This document shows positions 6,956 through 13,443 of a stretch of 13,443 nucleotides of DNA, piece after piece. Where the stretch lies: contig JAAYBY010000066.1 in the NCBI GenBank assembly GCA_012729935.1, positions 1 through 13,443 on the forward strand, in the 5' to 3' direction. Under the pieces are notes generated by a model. It searched no databases. It was given only the letters and a program-made list of their open reading frames with translations, and had not been told where the DNA came from. The stretch comes from Clostridiaceae bacterium. GTDB lineage: Bacteria > Bacillota > Clostridia > Saccharofermentanales > UBA5734. How positions within the stretch are numbered: the stretch's first letter is position 1; each line of letters opens with the position of its first letter. The position numbers and the translations under genes were made by a program.

Positions 6956-8035
6956 TCAATAAGAATTGCGAAGAGCAACGTCCCACATGGCCAGAACATT
7001 TTCACGCGGTGTCTCTGTCGGAACCATGTCGCCAGCCGCAAGAATATAGGCACCATCGAGTCCGGCACCTGTGATACACGCTTGTGCTTCCTCTCTAACC
7101 TGATCCGGTGTTCCAGTTGACAACGTAACCGTATTCACACCGCCCATCAGGGCGACACGCTGCTGTACCCTTTCTCGGTAGTCCGCTGCACTGAGACCCC
7201 CCAGCGGATCCATCGGTTCGATGCAGTGCACGCCGGTGTTCACGATGCGCTCGAGAATCGGTGCCACATTGCCACAGATGTGCGCATAGACAGGCATCTC
7301 AAGCACTCTGACTGCCTCGACAAATTGCTTGAAACAGGGAAAAGCAAAGCGTTCAAAAATTTCAGGCGACATGACCGAACAGGAACTCCATGGATCCCCG
7401 ATATATAGGGTGTCAAAACCACATTGATGCATCGCTTTTGCCCGAACAATTGCGGCTTCCAGAGACCGGCTCAGAATCAAATCAACCAGGTCAGGATTAT
7501 CATAAAGATCGAAAAATGCCTGTTCTGTCCCTCTCGCCTGGACGAGCCAGCTGATACCCACAGCCAGGCTGCCAACCTTGTTTAAATCAGGAGCCCATGC
7601 GCATGCCGTTTTAAACAACTTAAACTCTTTCGTCTCAATCAGGTTATCAATCGACGGTACTGGTATCTGCGCAGCATCTTCCATCGAGTGGACGGGATAC
7701 AAAGTGCTTTCAATCCCTCCGGTGCTGAAATTCAGCTTACCGATCATTTCTCCGGTCTCCGCTTGATAAACAATCGGCAGCCCCGATTCGCGGACAACCC
7801 GAAGAGGCCGACTGTCCACACCTTGTATGCGAAATCCATCAGAATGGTACTGTTTCGTAATCTCGAACATCAGCTCCATTCTATAATCCACATCTTCAAC
7901 ACATCTGATGATTCCCTGCTCATAGTTTTCTTCAATCTGCCGAACGGCATGAGGAAAGCAAATTTGCGGCATAAAAGGAACCCGATCCGGTTTACCGCCC
8001 AGCATTGCAGTTTTCAGCCGGTCTCTGCCTGTCAT
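6956..8035 (-). CDS. URO-D/MtaA-type protein (uroporphyrinogen decarboxylase family)
   Basis: 359-residue TIM-barrel protein of the family shared by uroporphyrinogen decarboxylase and the zinc methyltransferases MtaA, MtbA and CmuA. Recognisable segments are the N-terminal MTGRDRLKTAMLGGKPDRVP, GDPWSSCSVMSPEIFERF (213-230), YAHICGN (250-256), MGGVNT and the closing ILAAGDMVPTETP (331-343). H252-x-C254 is the first part of the H-x-C...C zinc site of the methyltransferases. The second cysteine, normally in the GC step before VP, is D336 here. It therefore looks nearer to MtaA-like proteins than to haem-pathway HemE, but with an altered metal site. No corrinoid protein is encoded nearby in the window. 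ATG at 8035 has GGGAGG upstream. It lies 35 bases after the DapA-like gene, in a probable operon. Confidence 0.82.
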   Translation of the reverse strand: MTGRDRLKTAMLGGKPDRVPFMPQICFPHAVRQIEENYEQGIIRCVEDVDYRMELMFEITKQYHSDGFRIQGVDSRPLRVVRESGLPIVYQAETGEMIGKLNFSTGGIESTLYPVHSMEDAAQIPVPSIDNLIETKEFKLFKTACAWAPDLNKVGSLAVGISWLVQARGTEQAFFDLYDNPDLVDLILSRSLEAAIVRAKAMHQCGFDTLYIGDPWSSCSVMSPEIFERFAFPCFKQFVEAVRVLEMPVYAHICGNVAPILERIVNTGVHCIEPMDPLGGLSAADYRERVQQRVALMGGVNTVTLSTGTPDQVREEAQACITGAGLDGAYILAAGDMVPTETPRENVLAMWDVALRNSY

Positions 8036-8070
8036 TTTATCGAACCTCCCCCAAACAGTTGCTTTTAATA

Positions 8071-9003
8071 CTATTTCTGATAGACAAGATCAGGATAATC
8101 CCGGATCATCAGACGTCTCATTTCTGCTATGGTTGCGTCAGGCACCGGACTATAAGGGGCCCGTATCCGGTTGCTGCCTTGCAGAAATCCGGCGGCTATG
8201 ACCTGGGCCCTGTCAATCGCAGGATCCAGATATCCCTGTTCGAGGATCGGTAAAACGATGTCAATCAGATAATCATTCCAGTATTTTTGCATTCTGATCG
8301 CTTCCTGCCAGTTTTCCTGAACACATGCTTCATACCAACGAATGCAAAACGAAGGATTCATGCAATAGGCAACGGTTATAATGCCTTTACCGCCAATCAT
8401 CATCGTCGGCGTAAAAATGGATTCCCCAGGAAAATGAACCAGTTCCGGTGACAGGCGAATCAGTTTTGACTGGTAGACAAAATCAGCGCTTGTCGATTTG
8501 GAACCGAGAAAATTCTCAGGCAGCAAAGGCAGGATTTTCTGATAATCAGAACCGCTGAAAAGCCGCTTGCTCCGTCCGATATTATAATGAATCACACCCA
8601 GTTCACGAGAGACACTACAAACCGCCTGGAGAAATGCCACACATTCATCATCACGCAACTCGATCCAGCTCGGGAAGGCCGGCATGACGGCATCAACACC
8701 TTTTACTGCGCAATAAGACACCATGCGGATGACATCCCGTGTATTCAGCGCTGTCGTTCCGACACCTGTGTGAATATCGTAGTCTTTCGTCACTTCAACA
8801 AAAGCGTCAACCATTTGTCTGAACTCGTCGAAATCGAGTGCATAAAATTCGCCGGTACTGCCTGTCGTGTACACAGCGTGTGCACCGTTTTCGCAGATCC
8901 GGCGAGTGTTTTCCTGGAAGACTGTCAAATCAAGCTGATCGTTATGCGTCCACTCCAGTGGAACAGCGGCCCAGATACCCTTCAAGTTTTTTCGCGTCAG
9001 CAT
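8071..9003 (-). CDS. DapA/NanA-family aldolase (dihydrodipicolinate synthase-like)
   Basis: 310-residue (beta/alpha)8 class I aldolase of the DHDPS/N-acetylneuraminate lyase family. TTGSTGEFYAL (46-56) is the family GTTGE loop with Ser in place of one Thr. Y140 in IHYNIGR is the catalytic tyrosine, R144 follows it, and K169 in LGSKSTSAD is the Schiff-base lysine. The family makes or breaks a bond next to pyruvate or another 2-oxo acid. Substrate choice varies (aspartate semialdehyde, sialic acid, 2-keto-3-deoxy acids, 4-hydroxy-2-oxoglutarate). The catabolic neighbourhood and the unusual YNIGRSKR stretch make a lyase or hydratase role more likely than lysine synthesis. ATG at 9003 has AGGAGG eight bases upstream. 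It is the first gene of the minus-strand run and diverges from the importer. Confidence 0.87.
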   Translation of the reverse strand: MLTRKNLKGIWAAVPLEWTHNDQLDLTVFQENTRRICENGAHAVYTTGSTGEFYALDFDEFRQMVDAFVEVTKDYDIHTGVGTTALNTRDVIRMVSYCAVKGVDAVMPAFPSWIELRDDECVAFLQAVCSVSRELGVIHYNIGRSKRLFSGSDYQKILPLLPENFLGSKSTSADFVYQSKLIRLSPELVHFPGESIFTPTMMIGGKGIITVAYCMNPSFCIRWYEACVQENWQEAIRMQKYWNDYLIDIVLPILEQGYLDPAIDRAQVIAAGFLQGSNRIRAPYSPVPDATIAEMRRLMIRDYPDLVYQK

Positions 9004-9080
9004 ACAGATTGCCTCCTGTCGATGATTGAGCGAATAGAACTGTGTACAGAGAATCTAACATGAATATTTTCATTTAATTT

Positions 9081-9109
9081 AGTTTATCATGACCTTATCC
9101 GGTAATCAA
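9081..9109 (-). promoter_or_regulatory. Candidate promoter for the aldolase operon
   Basis: On the minus strand TTGATT (9104-9109) and TAAACT (9081-9086) are 17 bases apart, and the -10 is preceded by TGA, giving an extended TGn -10. Each hexamer matches consensus at four of six positions. The start point would be near 9074, 70 bases ahead of the ATG. Confidence 0.45.
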
Positions 9110-9205
9110 ACATCATCTTACAATTGACTAAATCTCAATCCAAGGGCAACCAGCAGATCGGCTCGCGATTTGATTTTCCAAGGTTATAATTTGATCACAC
9201 ATCAG

Positions 9206-9234
9206 TTGACAGAGCCAGCAGTTCGTGGCATCAT
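9206..9234 (+). promoter_or_regulatory. Candidate promoter for the ABC importer operon
   Basis: A perfect TTGACA at 9206-9211 is followed after 17 bases by CATCAT (9229-9234), four of six matches to the -10 consensus. The start point would be near 9241, so the inverted repeat at 9252-9269 would lie in the early transcribed region. A perfect TATAAT at 9185-9190 is an alternative -10 but lacks a good -35. Confidence 0.35.
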
Positions 9235-9251
9235 TGCGTTGGTGCGTTATC

Positions 9252-9269
9252 ATGCTAAAGCAATAGCAT
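9252..9269. repeat. Inverted repeat 6-6-6 ahead of the importer operon (candidate operator)
   Basis: ATGCTA-AAGCAA-TAGCAT, perfect arms, lies about 30 bases before the ribosome binding site of the solute-binding protein and just past the candidate promoter. Position and symmetry suit a repressor site. No regulator gene is visible in the window. Confidence 0.4.
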
Positions 9270-9312
9270 TATGACATTATCATCGCACATTCATTTTGGA
9301 GGAGACAAATAC

Positions 9313-10122
9313 ATGAAAAGACTGCTTGCAATCGTATGCATAATCCTGATTGTTTTCACGCTGGGTGCCTGTTCGGACAACAAAGGTTCAGATGATCCTG
9401 AAGTCAGAACATTAAAAGTTGGTTTTGACGCTGAATACCCGCCATTCGGCTACATCGACACAGACGGTTCATACGCAGGATTCGATCTCGCACTGGCCGA
9501 AGAAGCCTGTAGCCGGCTCGGCTGGAAACTGGAAAAAGTTCCGATTGCCTGGGATTCCAAAGACAAAGAGCTGGAAACCGGTAATATTGACTGCATCTGG
9601 AATGGTTTCACAATTAATGGACGTGAAGACGACTACACGTGGACGGTCGGCTACTATGACAACAGCATTGTCATGGTTGTCAAAGATGACAGCGGTATTG
9701 AAACATTGGCAGATCTGGCTGGAAAGGTTGTTATTACACAGGCTAGTTCTTCCGCTCTGGCCGCACTGGAAAATGATCGTCCTGAGTTAACTGACACATT
9801 CGCAAATCTCGTCGAAACCGCGGATTACAACTCTGCGTATATGGAATTAAATTCCGGAGCTGTTGACGCGATTGCTGTCGATGTTGGTGTTGCCAATTAC
9901 TATATGTCCAGTCAGACTGAGTCATATCAGATTCTGGCAGAGGATATTGCGTCAGAAGAATACGGTGTCGGTTTCCTGAAAGGTGACACTGAAACCATGT
10001 ATACCATTCAAGGTGTTCTGCTGGAAATGGCGGCAGATGGCACGATGGATGAAATTGCCCAGGACTATGTCGATATGGGTCTGGTTGCTGAAAGCCTGGT
10101 TTTTCCAAAGGCGTTCCAATAA
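9313..10122 (+). CDS. Amino-acid-type ABC transporter substrate-binding lipoprotein (SBP family 3)
   Basis: 269-residue extracytoplasmic binding protein. Residues 1-20 are a lipoprotein signal ending in LGAC, so C20 would be lipidated and anchor the protein to the membrane. The mature part has the polar amino acid SBP pattern: LKVGFDAEYPPFGY (34-47), GFDLALAEEACSRLG (56-70), NGFTINGRED (97-106) with R104 where the family binds the ligand carboxylate, DLAGKVV, and D190 in AVDVGV, usually the contact to the amino group. These fit an amino acid or amino-acid-like ligand; which one is not readable. Start chosen at 9313 because GGAGGAG lies just upstream and the signal peptide begins there; the frame is open back to 9271 without such a site. 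First gene of the importer operon. Confidence 0.92.
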   Translation: MKRLLAIVCIILIVFTLGACSDNKGSDDPEVRTLKVGFDAEYPPFGYIDTDGSYAGFDLALAEEACSRLGWKLEKVPIAWDSKDKELETGNIDCIWNGFTINGREDDYTWTVGYYDNSIVMVVKDDSGIETLADLAGKVVITQASSSALAALENDRPELTDTFANLVETADYNSAYMELNSGAVDAIAVDVGVANYYMSSQTESYQILAEDIASEEYGVGFLKGDTETMYTIQGVLLEMAADGTMDEIAQDYVDMGLVAESLVFPKAFQ

Positions 10123-10141
10123 TCATCAGCCTGAACATTTA

Positions 10142-10174
10142 GATGAAAAGGCGGGCAATACCCGCCTTTTCATC
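10142..10174 (+). terminator. Long intra-operon hairpin after the binding-protein gene
   Basis: A perfect 14-bp stem (GATGAAAAGGCGGG with CCCGCCTTTTCATC) closes a 5-base loop. The T run lies inside the stem rather than after it, so readthrough into the permease is likely. Such hairpins often protect or partly terminate the message so that the binding protein is made in excess over the membrane parts. The permease ribosome binding site follows within 10 bases. Confidence 0.7.
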
Positions 10175-10194
10175 GGTCGTCTGGAGGTATCTGC

Positions 10195-10908
10195 ATGACG
10201 CTGGGAACGATTATCACCCAGTTGGCCAATGGTCTTCTCAAATCAATTCTCATCTTCTCACTGACATTGATCGGCTCACTTCCATTGGGCCTTTTTGTGG
10301 CTTTTGGGCGTATGAACCGATGGACTCCGTTCAAAAAATTTGCACTCAACAAGAAGAGCCGATTGATTGGTTTGGTTTCATCGATCAAGCCGGTACAGAT
10401 GCTCATCAAACTCTATATCTCGCTGATGCGGGGAACGCCATTGATGCTTCAGCTGATGGTTGTCTACTTCGGGCCTTATTACCTGCTGGGTATCTCAATC
10501 GGACAAAATTACCGATTCTATGCTGTGATCATCGGTTTTATTTTGAATTACGCGGCTTATTTCGCGGAAATTTACCGCTCGGGTATTGAGTCAATGCCAG
10601 TCGGACAATATGAGGCAGCTGCCGTACTGGGATACTCCAAAGCCCAGACATTCATCAAAATCATCCTGCCGCAAGTCATCAAGCGCATTCTGCCGGCTAT
10701 CACCAATGAAGTGATTACGCTTGTTAAGGATACCTCTCTGGCTTTCGCGATTGCCTATACGGAAATGTTTACGCTTGCGCGCAAAATCGCCTCTTCTCAG
10801 ACAACGCTCGTTCCATTTGTTGTTGCCGGCATATTTTACTATTTTTTCAATTTACTGGTAGCCTGGTTTATGGAACGCTGTGAAAATAAGCTCAATTACT
10901 TCAGATGA
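10195..10908 (+). CDS. Amino-acid-type ABC transporter permease (HisM/GlnP family)
   Basis: 237-residue inner-membrane subunit. Hydrophobic segments occur near residues 13-37, 68-98, 108-125, 165-190 and 205-226. RGTPLMLQL (79-87) is the family signature in the second segment. The EAA loop that docks on the ATPase is at 138-160 (QYEAAAVLGYSKAQTFIKIILPQ). Only one permease gene is present, so a homodimer is expected. The loop between the first and second segments (39-70) is longer than usual and rich in Lys/Arg. ATG at 10195 has GGAGG upstream. Its TGA (10906-10908) overlaps the GAGG that serves the next gene, indicating translational coupling. Confidence 0.92.
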   Translation: MTLGTIITQLANGLLKSILIFSLTLIGSLPLGLFVAFGRMNRWTPFKKFALNKKSRLIGLVSSIKPVQMLIKLYISLMRGTPLMLQLMVVYFGPYYLLGISIGQNYRFYAVIIGFILNYAAYFAEIYRSGIESMPVGQYEAAAVLGYSKAQTFIKIILPQVIKRILPAITNEVITLVKDTSLAFAIAYTEMFTLARKIASSQTTLVPFVVAGIFYYFFNLLVAWFMERCENKLNYFR

Positions 10909-10918
10909 GGAAAATGGT

Positions 10919-11683
10919 ATGAAGGTACTCGAACTTAACAACATCAAAAAAGCATTCGGAGATCTTTCCGTCCTACAGGATATAACCGTCACTGTAAACA
11001 AAGGGGAAGTCGTCGCAATCATCGGTCCATCCGGTTCTGGCAAGTCAACGTTGCTGCGCTGCGCCACTTTATTAGAGACGATCGATTCCGGTGAGATTAT
11101 CTATCTGGGAGAGCACGCCGCGCGGACAGATGCTTCCGGGCATGTCCAGTATGAGGATGCAGAGCAGCTGAAAAATATTCGTAGTTACTTTGGACTGGTC
11201 TTTCAGAATTTTAATTTATTTCCACACTATTCTGTGATGAAGAATGTAACAGATGCTCTTATCTCGGTTCAAAAAGTTCAAAAAGGCAAAGCAAAAGAAC
11301 GAGCATCTGCTTTACTGGAAAAAATGGGATTGCAGGATAAAGCAGACTGCTATCCTTATCAGTTATCAGGCGGCCAGCAGCAGCGTGTGTCAATCGTGCG
11401 TGCACTGGCAATGAATCCGGAAGTGTTGTTTTTTGATGAACCAACGTCAGCACTGGATCCGGAGCTGACAGGTGAAGTCCTCAAAGTGATCCGTAGTCTG
11501 AGCGAAGACAATATGACGATGGTCATCGTCACCCATGAGATGCAGTTTGCCCAGCAAATCGCCGATACCGTGTATTTCATGGACGCCGGTCGGGTTGTCG
11601 AAAAAGGATCTCCCGAATCCGTTCTCCAATCACCAAAAGAAGAACGAACCCAGCGGTTCCTGGAACGCTACAGCACCCCGTAA
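10919..11683 (+). CDS. Amino-acid-type ABC transporter ATP-binding protein (GlnQ/HisP family)
   Basis: 254-residue ATPase of the importer. Walker A is GPSGSGKST (36-44), Q-loop Q96 in VFQNFNLFPH, signature LSGGQQQR (149-156), Walker B VLFFDE (169-174), D-loop SALD (177-180) and H-loop H206 in VTHEM. All catalytic residues are present. A polar stretch at 66-86 before the Q-loop is longer than in HisP. Start chosen at 10919, eight bases after GAGG (10907-10910), and beginning MKVLELNN; the upstream frame to 10880 overlaps the permease. It completes a binding protein-permease-ATPase importer. The stop codon lies inside a hairpin. Confidence 0.94.
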   Translation: MKVLELNNIKKAFGDLSVLQDITVTVNKGEVVAIIGPSGSGKSTLLRCATLLETIDSGEIIYLGEHAARTDASGHVQYEDAEQLKNIRSYFGLVFQNFNLFPHYSVMKNVTDALISVQKVQKGKAKERASALLEKMGLQDKADCYPYQLSGGQQQRVSIVRALAMNPEVLFFDEPTSALDPELTGEVLKVIRSLSEDNMTMVIVTHEMQFAQQIADTVYFMDAGRVVEKGSPESVLQSPKEERTQRFLERYSTP

Positions 11684-11702
11684 CCATCGGTTAAGGGGTG
11701 CT
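11672..11702. terminator. Hairpin spanning the stop codon at the end of the importer operon
   Basis: AGCACCCC (11672-11679) pairs with GGGGTGCT (11695-11702), and TAACC (11681-11685) with GGTTA (11689-11693), leaving one G-A mismatch and a 3-base loop. The TAA stop is part of the stem. No proper T run follows on either strand. It lies between convergent genes ending at 11683 and 11732 and probably acts as an end-of-transcript structure, though a weak one. Confidence 0.55.
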
Positions 11703-11731
11703 CGCATGTTTGGTGCATTTCTGCCGTGACT

Positions 11732-12910
11732 TTATGCGTTCAAAGCCAATTCATAAATCGATTGGACATCTTGTGCGTTCAGCTGAACAAATCTACCCAG
11801 TGTATGTCCGTCACCTAAATTGAGATGAGACATAATCTTCGGAATATCACCAGCACCAATACCAATATCTGTCAAAGATCCCGGCATACCGATCGAGGCC
11901 AAAAACTGCCGAAAACGATTAATTCCTGCCTGTGCAGTCCGTTCCGGATCGGAAAAATCCATATCGCAGTCCCAGACACGTACAGCAAACTGAGCAAACC
12001 GCATGATGTCATGCTTCATGACATACTGCATCCAGGCGGGCATCATGACAGCAAGTCCTGCACCATGGGCAACGTCGTTGTGTGCTGACAGCTCATGTTC
12101 CATGACATGTGTGCTCCAGTCCTGCTCACGGCCGACACCGCAGATATTGTTATGAGCGACCATGCCAGCCCACATGATGTTGGCACGCGCGTCATAATCC
12201 TGAGGGTCGGCAATTACCTTCGGACCTTCTACTTGTATTGCTTTAAGGATGCCTTCACACATACGGTCGGTTGTTTCAACGTGCTTCGTATTTGTAAAAT
12301 ACCGCTCACAGACATGTGCCATGATATCGGTCAGACCGCAGGCTGTCTGATAAGGTGGAAGCGTCACGGTAAATTCCGGATTTAAAACGGAAAACGAAGG
12401 TCGAAGCGCTTCGCCGCCCGCTCCTTTTTTGTATTGGCCATCCTCGTGTGTGACAACTGTGTCCGGCGATCCTTCACTTCCAGCCGCGGCTAGTGTTAGA
12501 ACCGTCCCGATTTTCAATGCTTTTTCAACTCGTTTACCCTTGCTAAAATAATCCCAGAAATCGCCGTCATACAGAACACCAGCCGCAATCGCCTTGGCCG
12601 AGTCAATGACACTGCCGCCGCCTACGGCGAGAATCATGTCAACTTTTTCTTGTCTGCACAGGTCAATCCCCTGATAGATGAGGCCGCTGCGCGGATTGGG
12701 TTGTACACCGCCCAATTCAACCATATCAATTCCAGCAGCATCCAGAGATGCCTTTACTTTGGCATACACGCCGGTTCGTTTGATTGAGCCACCGCCAAAA
12801 TGAAGGAGCACTTTATGCCCGCCAAATCGTTTCACCAGTTCCCCGGTCTTCTGTTCGCTGTCTTTGCCGAAAGCAAAATAAGTCGGCGCATAAAATGTAA
12901 ATTGATCCAT
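11732..12910 (-). CDS. Iron-containing alcohol dehydrogenase (butanol dehydrogenase/YqhD-like)
   Basis: 392-residue group III alcohol dehydrogenase. The NAD(P)-binding motif is GGGS (97-100). The iron or other divalent metal ligands are all visible: D195 and H199 in GLTDIMAHV, H272 in VMEHELSA and H282 in VAHGAGLAV. Overall pattern (FYAPTYFAFGK start, NPEFTVTLPPYQTACGL) matches butanol dehydrogenase-type aldehyde reductases, which convert aldehydes to alcohols with NAD(P)H. ATG at 12910 has AGGAGG five bases upstream; a longer frame to 13072 starts with GTG in non-coding sequence. The gene is separated from the importer by convergent orientation and has its own upstream region, so it may be an independent fermentation gene or dispose of the aldehyde from the nearby lyase. 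Confidence 0.92.
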   Translation of the reverse strand: MDQFTFYAPTYFAFGKDSEQKTGELVKRFGGHKVLLHFGGGSIKRTGVYAKVKASLDAAGIDMVELGGVQPNPRSGLIYQGIDLCRQEKVDMILAVGGGSVIDSAKAIAAGVLYDGDFWDYFSKGKRVEKALKIGTVLTLAAAGSEGSPDTVVTHEDGQYKKGAGGEALRPSFSVLNPEFTVTLPPYQTACGLTDIMAHVCERYFTNTKHVETTDRMCEGILKAIQVEGPKVIADPQDYDARANIMWAGMVAHNNICGVGREQDWSTHVMEHELSAHNDVAHGAGLAVMMPAWMQYVMKHDIMRFAQFAVRVWDCDMDFSDPERTAQAGINRFRQFLASIGMPGSLTDIGIGAGDIPKIMSHLNLGDGHTLGRFVQLNAQDVQSIYELALNA

Positions 12911-12955
12911 AAATTCCTCCTGAAATCCCCGTTGGGACAACTTATTCTTTTTTTG

Positions 12956-12994
12956 ATTATAACCAGTATATATGATCAGTCGGACCGCAATCAA
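12956..12994 (-). promoter_or_regulatory. Candidate promoter region for the alcohol dehydrogenase
   Basis: Two overlapping options on the minus strand. TTGATT (12989-12994) and TATACT (12965-12970) are 18 bases apart. A perfect TATAAT (12956-12961) lies closer to the gene but has a poor -35 (TCCGAC). Either would give a leader of about 40-50 bases. Confidence 0.4.
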
Positions 12995-13068
12995 GTCAGC
13001 GACTTTCTGCGAACAGCTGATCCAGCGTATGAAGAATGTTTTCCACCAGTAATTTCCTGCCATCCGGC

Positions 13069-13081
13069 CCACAGGGTGTGG
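13069..13081. repeat. Short inverted repeat upstream of the alcohol dehydrogenase
   Basis: CCACA-GGG-TGTGG, perfect 5-bp arms, lies about 75 bases upstream of the candidate -35 box. It may be an activator or repressor site. It is short enough to be chance. Confidence 0.3.
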
Positions 13082-13270
13082 AATCAGGTTACGACCAAAG
13101 AGTAGTTAAAACAGATCACCGCCACCGGAAAATTCGACAAAATTATGGGGGTGAATCGCCTGAATGTTGATTTTTCCCGGATCCAGCCCGGGGATACCGA
13201 CCACTTTTTGGAACGGACAACTTCTATCAACTCTGATGTCGGGCCGGCAATATCCTGCTCGTCTGCGTTC

Positions 13271-13443
13271 TTATGGTTGTCTTCGTTTTCCTTTTTCGTT
13301 GAAGGTTTGCTTCAAAGCTCTTTCTGTCGGAAAGATCGATGCGATCATGATCAAAGTCTGAATGATGCACATAATACCGCCGAATCTGCCAATCGTATCA
13401 ATACTTTGGCCAATCAGCAAAAGCATCACGATGACGGCCACAA
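13271..13443 (-). CDS. C-terminal fragment of a small membrane protein, cut by the window edge
   Basis: The last 56 codons of a minus-strand gene (first full codon at 13441, TAA at 13273-13271). Residues 1-11 and 20-38 of the fragment are hydrophobic and look like two membrane segments separated by a short QSIDTIG turn. The end is basic and soluble (PTERALKQTFNEKGKRR). The TE-xLK-x-F-x-x-x-G-x-R tail resembles the C-terminus of SdpI-like small membrane proteins, but this is from memory and weak. The start and function cannot be seen. Confidence 0.55.
   Translation of the reverse strand, partial: VAVIVMLLLIGQSIDTIGRFGGIMCIIQTLIMIASIFPTERALKQTFNEKGKRRQP

Larger units (their letters stand above)
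9004..9312. other. Divergent control region between aldolase and importer genes
   Basis: 309 bases without a credible gene. It holds the leaders and promoters of two divergent units. Visible elements are a minus-strand promoter (9081-9109), a weaker plus-strand promoter candidate (9206-9234), an isolated perfect TATAAT (9185-9190) with no good -35 partner, and an inverted repeat at 9252-9269. A further small inverted repeat, ATGAA-TATT-TTCAT (9060-9073), lies at the predicted minus-strand start point. Confidence 0.6.
12911..13270. other. Intergenic region upstream of the alcohol dehydrogenase
   Basis: 360 bases without a supported gene. The left part carries the leader and promoter of the dehydrogenase. 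A 5-3-5 inverted repeat, CCACA-GGG-TGTGG, is at 13069-13081. In the right part, 13109-13270 is open on the minus strand in the same frame as the membrane-protein fragment, directly after its stop codon, without a start or ribosome binding site. I see no terminator after the membrane gene. Confidence 0.5.

Noticed and set aside
6945..6958. Small hairpin (GACTG-TCAG-CAGTC) at the stop of the URO-D-type gene as a terminator
   Set aside because: Only 5-bp arms and no T run on the minus strand.
8587..9063. 158-codon plus-strand open frame opposite the aldolase gene
   Set aside because: Antisense to a gene with catalytic residues in place; composition is not protein-like.
12911..13072. N-terminal extension of the alcohol dehydrogenase to a GTG at 13072
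   Set aside because: The ATG at 12910 has AGGAGG at the right distance and matches the usual start of the family; the extension crosses the promoter region.
13145..13443. Plus-strand open frame from an ATG at 13145 running off the right edge without a stop
   Set aside because: It has no Shine-Dalgarno sequence and its second half is antisense to the hydrophobic minus-strand frame, which looks far more like a real protein.
1..13443. CRISPR arrays, insertion sequences, tRNA or rRNA genes
   Set aside because: I saw no direct-repeat arrays, transposase motifs, terminal inverted repeats or tRNA-like cloverleaf sequences on either strand.

Overview
The window is about 50% GC by eye and gene-dense. 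Start codons are preceded by strong AGGAGG-type ribosome binding sites. A type II lipoprotein signal marks a solute-binding protein, and there is an iron-dependent alcohol dehydrogenase. Together these suggest an anaerobic, fermentative bacterium, most likely a member of the Bacillota (Firmicutes). I cannot place it more precisely from sequence alone.

Layout. (1) 1-2376, plus strand: an Amidohydro_2-type metal hydrolase followed 15 bases later by an L-arabinose/L-fucose isomerase-like protein, ending at a strong hairpin terminator (2401-2430). (2) 2459-9003, minus strand, read right to left: a DapA/N-acetylneuraminate-lyase-type aldolase, a URO-D/MtaA-type protein, a short-chain dehydrogenase, an M20 metallohydrolase, and two tandem paralogues of the glucosamine-6-phosphate deaminase (NagB) fold. 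The run converges on the same terminator. A near-consensus promoter (5921-5948) restarts transcription ahead of the M20 gene and carries an inverted repeat between its -35 and -10 boxes. (3) 9004-9312: divergent control region. (4) 9313-11683, plus strand: a complete polar-amino-acid-type ABC importer (lipoprotein, one permease, ATPase). (5) 11732-12910, minus strand: iron-containing alcohol dehydrogenase with its own upstream region. (6) 12911-13443: mostly non-coding DNA, then the C-terminal end of a small membrane protein that runs off the right edge on the minus strand.

The divergent arrangement of importer and enzymes suggests a catabolic locus for an imported small, charged compound. 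Inferred roles, not shown by sequence: the importer takes up an amino-acid-like or sugar-acid-like compound; M20 and Amidohydro_2 hydrolyse an amide, ester or lactone; the isomerase and NagB-like proteins rearrange the carbon skeleton; the DapA-type lyase splits a 2-oxo acid into pyruvate plus an aldehyde; the dehydrogenases balance redox. The combination does not match a textbook pathway I recognise. The most distinctive part is the tandem NagB-like pair. Both copies lack the usual phosphate loop, and one has lost most of the known catalytic residues, so the pair may work as a heteromer or on a new substrate.
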